Shown piece by piece: positions 11,029 to 21,217 of a DNA stretch of 64,000 nucleotides (within the stretch, counting starts at the first letter, position 1; the number at the start of each line of letters is the position of its first letter). Position numbers and translations under genes: made by a program. The DNA comes from Haliclona indistincta (Eukaryota; Porifera; Demospongiae; Haplosclerida; Chalinidae): assembly GCA_964017065.1 (NCBI GenBank), contig OZ024788.1, positions 10,022,047 through 10,086,046 on the forward strand, written 5' to 3'. The notes beneath the pieces were generated by a model. It searched no databases, had not been told where the DNA came from, and saw nothing but the letters and a program-made list of their open reading frames with translations.

Positions 11029-12574
11029 GGTCTGTGTACTGTTTGTCCACTCAATTTTCGCTTCAAAACTGATAGTTCAAAATTGAAATTTTAGCCATTT
11101 TTCATGTTTTGTATTTTAACACTCAGCTTGAAATATAGAAATTGCAGCCTATTTTGTCCTGTTCTAATCAGAATAAACTATCATACTATCATCAGCTAAA
11201 ATTCCTGTGTACGGTACTGTTTGTCCACCAATATTTCATGTTTGAGTCGAGTCCCACCAATATTAATATTGTAATGCTTTCTTTAGTTTATACTCGATTT
11301 TTAACTCAAATTTGGAGAAAGACTAAGTGCATGGGCGTGGCCTGTACAACACTTTACAGGAAGTAAATCAAGTGATGTGTCTGCGTATGTGTGTGTGTGT
11401 GTTTGTGTGTGTAGGTGTAGTATCCTGCAAGCATGTTCACGCTAATAAATACATGTATCATAATTGTGTGCACACACGCCTCCTGCGGCCATTAGAACTT
11501 AAATGCACGCATGCACACATAGATGTATACAGTGCACAACACATACATATAGCAAAGCAATCCACAAGGGCCACATGTGCAAGCCAGGGTACCTGTAGTA
11601 AAACAGGTACTATGCACAGTACTACACAACCTTGAACCTCCCGAGGAACTTGCAGGAGGACCAACAGCGTGCCTCTTACTGCAGGTGTGCCACCCCAACA
11701 TTAGTAGATGATGATCATGAGACACCGCCAGTGCCATGTCAGTGGACTAATTGCTTTCCAGTACATGTACAAGACCAGAATAGGTGGGATGGAAGCATAC
11801 AGAGTAATAGGAGGAGTGTGAGTACATAGGAAGGAAGAGGAGGAGTGTGTGCACATTATTGTGTGATGCAGATTAATTATGACATGCTAGTGATGAGATG
11901 GATACTTAAATTTCTTTAGTGTCAACAGCCGTCTTCAAAGTGCGTAATACACCAAGTAAAAATGGATATGCATGGTCCTGGTGTAGTTACATGTAATTGT
12001 TTTGGATCTCCATTGGAAACAAATTAACCATTTAATTGCCAGACTTAATTGCATGCATGCTGCCTCATTGACCCCAGCTTTACATGATTACATGATTGTC
12101 AGTTTGAACCAACCAGTTAATTGACACATGCTTCTCAGGCTCTTCGAATTCATAAATAAGCTATCTCTCAGACCACACCTTCATTTTAGCCTTGCACTTA
12201 AAAGAGGGCGTGGTCTAGTGATTGTTTGGACATCATAATAAGCTATCTTCTTTGCTACGAGATATGAACAAAATTAAAAATTGGTGATAATTTTTGTTTT
12301 TCCACATTGCAATACAATCATGAAAATAAGCTGTGTATTCTTAATTTTTGAGTCCAATGATAAATTAAAACATGACTATAGAGTGGACAAACAGTACAAG
12401 GGTATTAGCTTATAGTGCATTCTGCTTAGAAAGGTACAGAATTTGGAAAATAGGTTGCAATTTCCATTTTTCAGACTAAGTTGAACATACAAAACATATA
12501 AAATGGCTTAACATTTGATTTTTGAACTGTCACTTTTGAAGCAAAAATTGAGTGGACAAACAGTACACAGACCA
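11029..12574 (+). mobile_element. TTAA-type DNA transposon copy 1 (non-autonomous)
   Basis: Starts GGTCTGTGTACTGTTTGTCC and ends with its inverted copy GGACAAACAGTACACAGACC followed by A and then TTAA (12575-12578). The terminal inverted repeats extend for about 130 bp with mismatches. Internal copies of TACTGTTTGTCCAC occur near 11214 and, inverted, near 12380. There is a TG microsatellite at 11385-11425 and no transposase frame. TTAA flanks suggest piggyBac- or Kolobok-type transposition. The left flank (ACTC) does not match, because this copy sits at a rearrangement breakpoint. Confidence 0.75.
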
Positions 12575-12760
12575 TTAATACAGACAAATTTTTCTCTTAC
12601 TAAAAACTCAGTCTTTGTAGCATGGAATTGAAACAAACAAAACTGACTAAATACCTCTGCTCTCAGTGATATCAGTGCTACAAGTAAATAAAATTTATCA
12701 CTTACATTCTTAATCTTTCATAGAATAACACTTTCTAAATGAAAGTGCTAGGTGCATCTT
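12575..12760 (-). other. inverted spacer of NLR-relic origin between the two transposons
   Basis: Its reverse complement matches about 55520-55695, a stretch of decayed LRR sequence. There the matching sequence runs directly into TAATGCTTCTGCAATATG. Here that continuation is found on the far side of transposon copy 2, at 14344. The segment has therefore been flipped between the two inverted transposons. Confidence 0.75.
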
Positions 12761-14343
12761 TGGTCTGTGTACTGTTGGTCCACTCAATTTTCGCTTCAAA
12801 AATGATAGTTCAAAAATGAAATTTTAGCCATTTTTCATGTTTTGTATTTTAACACTCAGTTTGAAAAATAGAAATTGCAGCCTATTTTCTAAATTTTGTC
12901 CTGTTCTAAGCAGAATGCACTATCAGATAAGGGTCTGTGTACTGTTTGTCCACTCTATAGTCATGTTTTATTTTAGCATTGAACAATTCAAGATTCAAAA
13001 ATGAATTTATTTTCATGATTGTATTGCAATGCATAGTTTGAAAAACAGAAATACCATCAATTTTTAAATTTATTTGTATCTCGTAGCAAAAAACATTGCT
13101 TATTATGGACTCCAAAAGATCAGTAGACCACACCCTCTTTAGAATGCAGGGCTGAAATAGAAGGTGTGGTCTGAGAGATAGAGCTCTTGAGCTTATTTAT
13201 GAAGAGCCTGAGAAGCATGTGTTAATTAGCTGGTTGGTTGGTTCGGACTGACAACCATGTAATCACGTAAAACTCGGGTCAATGAGGCAGCATGCAGTTA
13301 TTAAGTCCAATTGAACGGATTCTTCACCTTGGGTTAATTTGTCTCCATTGGAGATCCAGAACAAGTAACTACCAGAACCATGCATATCCAATTTTTTTCT
13401 TGCTGCATTACACACTTTGAAGATGGCTGTTGACACTAAAGAAATTTAAGTATCCATCCCATCACCGTAGCATGTCTTATGTGCATGGACTGATAAAATC
13501 CTCCCTTGGCTATATATAATTTATATCTGTGTCACACATTATGTGCACGCACTCTTCCTCCTCCTCTTTCTTCCTGGTACTCACACTCCTCCTATTACTC
13601 TGTGTGCTTCCACCTCACCTATTCTGGTCCTGTACATGTACCAGAGACCAATTAGTCGACTGACATAACCGGCTGTGTCTCACGCATGTTCATCATCTAC
13701 TAATGTTGGTACTCCTGCAAGTTCCTCAGGAGGTTCAAGGTTGCGTAGTATCTGTTTACTACAGGTACTCTGGCTCGCACATGTGGCCCTTGTGGATTGC
13801 TTTGCTACATGTATGTGTTGTGCACTGTATACCTGTATGTGTGCATGCGTGCATTTAAGTTCTATAATGGCCGCAGGAGGCGTGTGTGCACATAATTATT
13901 ATAATTATTAGCATTAACATGCTTGTAGGATACTACACCTACACACACAAACACACACACATAGGCAAACACATCACTTGATTTACTTCCTGTAAAGTGT
14001 TGTACAGGCCACACCCATACACTTAGTCTTTTTCCAAATTTGAGTTAAAAATCGAGTACCAGGAATAAGATAAACCTAAGAAAGCATTACAATAATTTTA
14101 TATTCTGAGACTCGACTCAAAAATGAAATATTGGTGGACAAACAGTACCGTACACAGGGATTTTAGCTGGTAATAGTATGATTGTTTATTCTGCTTAGAA
14201 CGGGACAAAATTTAGAAAATAGGCTGCAATTTCTATTTTTCAAACTGAGTGTTAAAATACAAAACATGAAAAATGGCTAAAATTTCATTTTTGAACTACC
14301 AGTTTTGAAGCGAAAATTGAGTGGACCAACAGTACACAGACCA
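12761..14343 (-). mobile_element. TTAA-type DNA transposon copy 2, inverted relative to copy 1
   Basis: Its reverse complement follows copy 1 from end to end with scattered differences and indels. Terminal repeats start TGGTCTGTGTACTGTTGGTC; the right end is followed by TTAA (14344-14347). No transposase frame. Together with copy 1 it forms an inverted repeat with arms of about 1.55 kb around a 186-bp spacer. Confidence 0.78.
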
Positions 14344-14613
14344 TTAATGCTTCTGCAATATGTAATAGACCATCATCTTCATCAGTCTGCATATGCTACC
14401 TTCAAATAACTTAAGTTCACTGAGTACATAAGATTTCTCGAGAAGAGATGCTATTATGATTTGCTCATGCTCAGTACTGAACAGAAAACTTAATTGTAAT
14501 GCCATGCAGTTTCCCTGACCCTGACAAAGTACTATAGCTGTGGGTGGTTATCCAACAGGATACAGTCATACAGAGCTGACTAATACTAGGGGTTCACTGT
14601 ACATTGTGCAATG
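14344..14613 (-). pseudogene. decayed LRR fragment of a divergent NLR
   Basis: Homologous by eye to 55693-55890 and 56140-56210. The minus strand there encodes LRR-like AEALQTNSSLTKLSLCSMEL and neighbouring sequence. Here only the tail is kept and no long frame survives. It is the continuation of the inverted spacer at 12575-12760. Confidence 0.55.
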
Positions 14614-14896
14614 TAGAGAGCAGACTGAGACATTTTGTTGCGTTTGTTTCAATTCCATGCCCTCTTATGAAGTTAACAATTACTGATCATGACTTCGAAT
14701 ATTATTGAACAAAAGGACGATGACAGCTACAAGATGTAACCAGCTCATGTAACAGTCAGTGAAGTTGACTTATAATAGTACATTGTAGCTCATCATCTTT
14801 AGTGAACATGCATGCAGCTGCTCAGTACTCATAGTATTTTTTCAACACAAATTCAATAGTAGTATAGTTGCTCTAGTGTCTTCACTTGCTTTTAAA
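14614..14896. repeat. direct repeat, left copy (flank of NLR-B)
   Basis: Nearly identical to 18169-18449 (both begin TAGAGAGCAGACTGAGACAT and end CTTCACTTGCTTTTAA). The pair brackets NLR-B. Related sequence lies near 2490-2700, 29690-29870 and 56240-56500, so it is part of the general cassette flank. Confidence 0.8.
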
Positions 14897-15582
14897 AACC
14901 TTCAACAGCAACATAAGCCAACAAATGTATAACTATGCATTATAAATGAGACTATAGCATCAATAAATGTGCCTCACCTAAGCTCATGAAAGATATCAAT
15001 CGATAGTAGGTGGAAATTTGTGTCAGCGATGCTGATATTTCTTTGCTACATAAGACTATGTGAAGCAGAGTGGTATTGTGTGTACAGTGGAACCCCTCTT
15101 AGCAGACACCCCTCATCCCTCTATAATGGACACTTACTGAATCCCAAATACAATCCACGGCATAATGTATAATAAACCCCTGACCAGAGGACACCCTCTC
15201 TATAATGGACAATTCCCAATGGCCTTAGAGAGGTTCCACTGTATATAGTATAATACTATCTTTACAGACATAAGAGAATGAGATGTGTAAGTGACTTGTT
15301 CACAGCTTGAAGTATTTAAGTGATAGTAGTACGTAGGTCAATCGATAGTAGGCAGCTGAAGCTTGTTCTAATGTCTTAACGACGTTGATATTTCTCTGCT
15401 AAATAAGATTAAAAATTATATAGCTGTCGCAAAAATACAATTGATGTTTTATACTTCAAAAAATAATATTGGAAAACTGTCTGCCAAAAGAATATTGTAG
15501 GTGTTAACTGGTGGTATATATCTAATTAAAGTGTGTTGTATACAACCTACTTAACATATGCACGTAAAAATATTGATGATCG
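14897..15582. other. 3' flank of NLR-B with decayed LRRs
   Basis: Continues the cassette flank shared with other NLR genes. Minus-strand LRR remnants lie around 14990-15340 and are interrupted by a small MITE (15085-15241). No gene otherwise. Confidence 0.6.
15085..15241. mobile_element. pogo/Tigger-like MITE with TA target duplication
   Basis: 157 bp with terminal inverted repeats CAGTGGAACC...GGTTCCACTG, flanked by TA on both sides. It interrupts a sequence that is continuous (TTGTGTGTATAGTATAATAC) in other cassettes near 30055 and 56675. The ends match the general pattern of pogo-like Tc1/mariner elements. Internal CTCTCTATAATGGACA also repeats. Confidence 0.75.
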
Positions 15583-18136
15583 TCATATTAATTTAAATCT
15601 TTTATTTCTATGAAACTCAATATCAATAGGAGGCAATCCCCTCTCTTTTCTTGCTTTTTGCAAATCACCAACGGCAACATAAGCGACCCTGTTGTAGGTA
15701 ATGCACATTTTTTTCAATGCAGTGTTAAACTTGAGTGCTGAAAGAATGATGTCAATTCGACTAATATAAGCACGTGAGATATCAATTGTTGGTAGTGACT
15801 GATTTAATTTTAATGTTTTTGCAATGCGTTCAGCATCATCGTTCGAAATATCTCTACCACGGAGGACTAAGTGAAGTAGAGTTGCGTTGTGTACGAGTGC
15901 AGAAAAGATGAGTGAGATAATACAATTTTCTGGTACAGTGTCTTTATGGCATGACAGATCAAGATGTGTAAGTGACTTGTTCACTTGAAGCATTTCAGTG
16001 AGAGACCTAGCAGTGTCTGGATCAGTAGCTGTTATAGTTGTCATACTAAGATTTAAGTAGACCAGAGTGCTATTGTGTTGAAGGCTCCTAAAGATACATT
16101 GAGCTCCCAAGTCTGAAAACTTGTTGTTTCCTGAAAGATTTAGATGTGTAAGTGACTTATTCACTTGAAGCATTTCAGTGAGAGACCTAGCAGTGTCTGG
16201 ATCAGTAGCTGTTATAGTTGTCATACTAAGATTTAAGTAGACCAGAGTGCTATTGTCTTGAAGGCTTTCAAACATACATTGAGCTCCCAAGTCTGAAAAC
16301 TTGTTGTTTCCTGAAAGATTTAAATGTGTAAGTGACTTGTTCACTTGAAGCATTTCAGTAAGAGACCTAGCAGTGTCTGGATCAGTAGCTGTTATAGTTG
16401 TCATACTAAGATTTAAGTAGACCAGATTGTTATTATGTTGAAGGCTCTCAAAGATATGTTGAGCTCCCAAGTCTGAAAAATTGTAGTTGCCTGAAAGATT
16501 TAAATGTTTAAGTGATTTTTTTTCTCGAAGCATAGTTGAGAGTAACCTAGCAGTGTCCAGATTTGAAACTGTTATATCACAATTGGTTAGATTCAGTTTT
16601 ACCAGAGTAGTATTATGTTGAAGACCTCTAAAAACACAATAAGCCCCGAAGTCAGAGAAATCCTTTAAATGTGCAAGATTTAGATGTTTAAGTGATCTGT
16701 TCACCTGGAGTATTTTAACAAGACTCTGAGCTGTGTCTGCTGTTATATCAGTATTGCTTAGATTAAAGGTCACCAGAGTAGTAGAGTAGTGTTGAAGGTG
16801 TTTAATAATGCCGCATACTTCTACCTCTGAAAGTGAAGATATTTCAAGTTCAGTAAGTGGCTTGTAATAAACACATTTAATCATAGCAGAGAATCTGCGG
16901 GGAAACAAGTCAGACCCATTTATGCTGAGTTTGGTCAAAAGTTTTGTAGGCAGCATTTCAGTTACGAAATCTTGTAAAGCACTCCAAGTATCAACATTTT
17001 TCATTCTTAGTTCACTGATTAAAGGAAATCTTTTGAGGTATGACGCTATATACTTCAATCCTGTAATAGATGGCTGACACAACTGCAACACCAATTTTTC
17101 TGAAAAAGCATCAGCTGATGTTGGCACTTTTCCACCGAAAGGGTTCTTTGAGAGTTCATTTAGCAGTAGTTCTAAACAATTATCATCCAAGCGTTGTTTT
17201 GTTCTAAGATATAAAATAGGTGTATTATTAGTGTTAGACTCCTGTTCACACGAATACAGAAATGAAACAATAAAATATCCAACTGCAAGAAGATCAACTG
17301 GAGTCAGTTCCATGACATGTAAGTTATCATAGGACATAAACCTATTTGGATCAACTAGCAGGGTTAGAGATGGCTGCTTTGCTTCGAAAAAGCAGTGAAG
17401 TATAGGTAAAAATTTTTTAAGACTAAACTTCCTACCATGATATGAGGATATGAATTGTTGTATTTCTGGATTATCTAATTTTGTGAAGCCACAATAATAC
17501 TGAAGCACAGCTTGAAAACGAGGACTTCCAAACATTTTCTTAAATACTCTGATCTGTTCACTAGAGTCCATCTGTGAAATATGGTAAGCAGCAAGAAGCT
17601 CTTGAACAGAGAGATGAAGAAAGTTGTATGAAAGTGATTTACTGCAAAGTGCGAGCCCTTCAGTTGCTTGAAGGAGCCCTAAAGATGGAAGATTGATGTC
17701 AGATGTTAGCAAGTCTTCTAAATAAAAAATGATTTTTTCTTGCATGACACCATTATATGCTAATAAGCAAAGGTTATTTAGTTTAGACTTGAGATCATCA
17801 GGAAGATCATTCAATGAGGACATCACTGGTAATATAGTGTCAGGTTCATGAGTTTCTTGCTCTCGGACTATGCAGCAGAGTACAAGAGAACGGAATAGTT
17901 CATGGTGTGTGGTAGGTAGAGCACCCTTCATTGTCAGGAATATGTGCACCAGTATTGCTGAATGAAGAGGTATATAGCAGTAACCTTCTATAACTGGGTG
18001 CTCTTCAAGATGCTGAACAAGTTGCTGGATTTGAGTTCTGTTGCCTCCAAGGCTTTCTCAATGAACTCACGGATCTGTTTGTGAGTAAAACCAAGTATTT
18101 CCACTCGTCGATCAGCTATGTGGAGAAGGTTTCCTG
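15583..18136 (-). pseudogene. NLR-B: 5'-truncated NLR pseudogene with three LRR modules
   Basis: A long minus-strand frame (15583-17949) covers the region after the NACHT core and all LRRs, ending with the usual C-terminus. Homology to the intact genes continues up to 18136 (GNLLHIADRRVEILGFTHKQ) and then stops abruptly. Walker A, Walker B and the Death exon are absent. A one-base deletion near 18047 (GTTGCCTCCAAGG against GTTGCCATCCAAGG in the paralogs) breaks the frame. The LRR part carries three nearly identical 180-bp modules (about 15980-16500) containing LNLSMTTITATDPDTARSL, the highest number in the array. It joins cassette-flank sequence at 18137, consistent with deletion by recombination between flanks. 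No functional product is expected. Confidence 0.88.
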
Positions 18137-18168
18137 TTCGAAAAAGAAACCGAGTACATATGGCACTG

Positions 18169-18449
18169 TAGAGAGCAGACTGAGACATTTTGTTGCGTTT
18201 GTTTCAATTCCATGCCCTCTTATGAAGCTAACAATTACTGATCATGACTTCGAATATTATTGAACAAAAGGACGATGACAGCTACAAGATGTAACCAGCT
18301 CATGTAACAGTCAGTGAAGTTGGCTTATAATAGTACATTGTAGCTCATCATCTTTAGTGAACATGCATGCAGCTGCTCAGTACTCATAGTATTTTTTTCA
18401 ACACAAATTCAATAGAAGTAGTTACTCTAGTGTCTTCACTTGCTTTTAA
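18169..18449. repeat. direct repeat, right copy (flank of NLR-B)
   Basis: Near-identical partner of 14614-14896. It ends abruptly at 18449, where unrelated sequence starting GGGTGCAGGCCCACGCCC interrupts it. Confidence 0.8.
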
Positions 18450-18710
18450 GGGTGCAGGCCCACGCCCACGCACAATTTTAATTAATTTTTTTAATTAGTT
18501 GTCAAGGAGTTGTATCTCTGAAACTATCGTAGTTAGCAAAGTAAATCAAGCGCTAGTGTAAAGGCTACTATGACTGCAGTCTATTATGCAACACTGAACG
18601 CGAAAATCACTACGGGTATGAAACCACGAAAGATGACAGATCGGCGTCTTCTAGCCGATATAACTTACCGTGGAATTGTTTCTGGAAACCAATCTCGCAC
18701 TATCGCACAC

Positions 18711-18910
18711 NNNNNNNNNNNNNNNNNNNNNNNNNNNNNNNNNNNNNNNNNNNNNNNNNNNNNNNNNNNNNNNNNNNNNNNNNNNNNNNNNNNNNNNNNN
18801 NNNNNNNNNNNNNNNNNNNNNNNNNNNNNNNNNNNNNNNNNNNNNNNNNNNNNNNNNNNNNNNNNNNNNNNNNNNNNNNNNNNNNNNNNNNNNNNNNNNN
18901 NNNNNNNNNN
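18711..18910. other. assembly gap (200 N)
   Basis: Exactly 200 undetermined bases, probably a placeholder of fixed or estimated size. Frames crossing it are meaningless. Confidence 0.99.
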
Positions 18911-18984
18911 TCCTCTTATTAACTTGCTCGTACAGTTTAGATCTGAATCTTGCATGTGTTTACAAGTACATGTATCAATGTTAT

Positions 18985-19265
18985 ACTTTGGTTAACAATT
19001 TCAACATACCAACAGGAGGTTTCAATTTCTGAGTACGTGTAACATCAACAGAGCTGTCTGAATCTGACAAGCACATGTCAAAGGTTAACAATTTCAACAT
19101 ACCAATAGAATCTTTGACTTCACTCCTCACTGAGTACGTGTAACACCACTAGAGCTGTCTGAGTCTGACAAACACATATCACATGATATTTTGGTTAACA
19201 ATTATTGTCAAGAAGTCTTCGACTTCATTCCTCGCTGAGTATGTGTAACACCACTACGTTAATAA
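18985..19265. repeat. tandem repeat of about 100 bp, three diverged copies
   Basis: Copies share GGTTAACAATT, CATACCAA, GAGTACGTGTAACA and AGAGCTGTCTGA-like segments in the same order. The third copy is shortened. Confidence 0.75.
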
Positions 19266-20239
19266 GAGGAGGTACATAATAATGAAATTATCCTCAAACA
19301 ATCATGTTTATTGATTTGTTACAGTTGTCAACAGGAGGATCTGAACTATTGTTCGACACTTTCAAATCCTAAAAATTATAATCCTCTCACTAATATTTTT
19401 GACATAAAACTTAATTTTTATTAATTGCATAGTCAGCAATTTCCGTTCGTAAATTCGTCATGCCTTACAGGAAAGAGGACGCTTTGCAGTTTGGCGCCGT
19501 TGTGCTTCCTTGTAGAGCTAACTAGTGGGAGTTGCATGCAAGTGTTTTTGTTAGCAGCGCCAGCTGCGGCTTAGCAATAAATCACAAAGACGGAGTTAAG
19601 TCCCTGTATGACGAAGATTGATACTATTCGTCAGCGTCTTCCTTTGTATCACAGTTCCGTCTCTGGGAAAGATCAGCGCTTATAATTATCACTACTTTAT
19701 AGGGACATGAACAGCTCTTGAAACATACAGTCGCTAACTGGAAAGTCCTTTTTCTCTCGGTATACGGATTGCCGATTATTGATACCGGACGAAGTTTGAT
19801 CAATTACTCTAGTAATTCTGTACGCGCGCGCACAACGCGAGTGCTGAGGAGAACCCTATTAATTAGGAAGTCTCCGCTTAACGAGACTCGCTAACTTCAG
19901 CACGGTGCTTCAGATCGCCATGAGAGTGCATTTTCCTGAGTGTTAGTGCTCAGGGTCAATACAAGTATTCTAATAGTCTACAGACTGTGGAGCACGTCAA
20001 GATGCGTTTGCGTTACTAGTTGATAACGCTGAAGACTAGCTGAGCCATTGGGTCCAAGCATAGATCTATGGTCAGTCCAAGCGACTATGTCGCCACGATG
20101 GCAGTGCCGGCGTCACCGCGTTCTGTCGACAGGCTGAGGCAGTGCGATGACGCCACATTCTAGCTACGATTAGGACAGCATACTATCTAGCAGCGTCTTC
20201 AGCACAAGACGAAGACTTTAGCCAATATCTATGCTTTTG

Positions 20240-20345
20240 CATTCATAGCAGCGGCTTCCGGTCCTATTCTGGAGCTTTGGGATGACAGCACATGCCCCTT
20301 CCGGTCCTATTTTGGAGCTATTTCCGGTACTATTCTGGAGCTGGA
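20240..20345. repeat. short repeats of TTCCGGTCCTATTCTGGAGCT
   Basis: Three copies of a roughly 21-bp motif with small changes, separated by short spacers. Confidence 0.8.
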
Positions 20346-20383
20346 TGACAAACCTATATGTGAGGAGTGGCCACACGTTTATT

Positions 20384-20420
20384 ATGCCTCGGTGGGCGGA
20401 GCCACGAGGCATACAGTAGT
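20384..20420. repeat. hairpin with CATA ends and a tetranucleotide run nearby
   Basis: TATGCCTCG and CGAGGCATA are complementary around GTGGGCGGAGCCA. A GTAT/GTCT tetranucleotide run follows (about 20430-20462). The inverted motif CCACCGAGGCATC recurs near 21097, so this may mark the left end of an element about 750 bp long. Confidence 0.55.
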
Positions 20421-20574
20421 TCGTTTGTGTATGTATGTATGTATGTATCTGTCTGTCTGTCGGCAGGATTTCTCGTCGTTCGCTGAAAACTAAGCGCTTA
20501 AACTTGCAACACAACCTAAAGTTGATATTTGCTTGAAAATGAATTGTAAGGATTTTGGTTATAAGGCTCTTTTC

Positions 20575-20835
20575 GTGAGTTAAGCGTGATTGCTTACCTC
20601 GCGATCGCCGGCCTGGCGATCTAGTTGCTGATGTAACGACAAAATTGTCTATTGCTGGCTGCCTTACAGCTAGTGAGTTCGCATTTACTTCAGAACAGCA
20701 CGGCAGACTTGTATATGAAGCTGCGTTCTAGAGTTATGGCGTATAGCTTTGCTTACCTCGCGATCGATGGCCGTTGCTGGCGATCTGGAGTTCTCCGTAG
20801 ACAAAACTATCCACAGTTGACTGCCTAGAAGCTGA
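20575..20835. repeat. 165-bp direct repeat pair around GCTTACCTCGCGATCG
   Basis: Two diverged copies begin near 20575 and 20740. Both contain TTGCTTACCTCGCGATCG, a CTGGCGATCT segment, GACAAAA and GACTGCCT-like sequence in the same order. Confidence 0.65.
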
Positions 20836-21217
20836 TAGGTTACATCGTAAGTCTAAAGAAATTGTGTAAGCAAGCTATCTCGTTCGTTGTACGTGCTGTG
20901 CCCTGAACAATATAGACACGCCCAGTTGAATTAGTGGTCAGCACTGATTGGCTTCTGATTGCATAACTATTATACTGCATTGTGATTGCTGTACAGAAAG
21001 GTACAACAGCTGCAGTTTGTTGCTGTGTATGTGAAATGGTTGCATTCCACCGACGCATCTGCACCTTTGGTTTACTGTCGGTTGTCCCTGTGTGCTCCAC
21101 CGAGGCATCAGCACCTTTGGTGCCTAGTTAATAATTGCATTATAAACGCTCAATATATTTCTCAATGAATGTGTGTTGTATACAAGCTACTAACAATTAG
21201 AACATAAAAATAAATGA

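Larger units (their letters stand above)
18450..21150. other. insertion-rich stretch, no recognised gene, includes an assembly gap
   Basis: Replaces most of the expected 3' flank of NLR-C. It starts with sequence unrelated to the cassette, includes 200 undetermined bases, a tandem repeat of roughly 100 bp, and then repeat-rich DNA with hairpins and short tandem repeats. I found no reading frame with family character on either strand. It is most likely one or more mobile elements. Confidence 0.55.

Noticed and set aside
11327..11635. 102-residue plus-strand frame in transposon copy 1
   Set aside because: Driven by a TG microsatellite and not conserved in copy 2.
18570..19032. Frames crossing 18711-18910
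   Set aside because: They run through undetermined bases and have no family character on either side.
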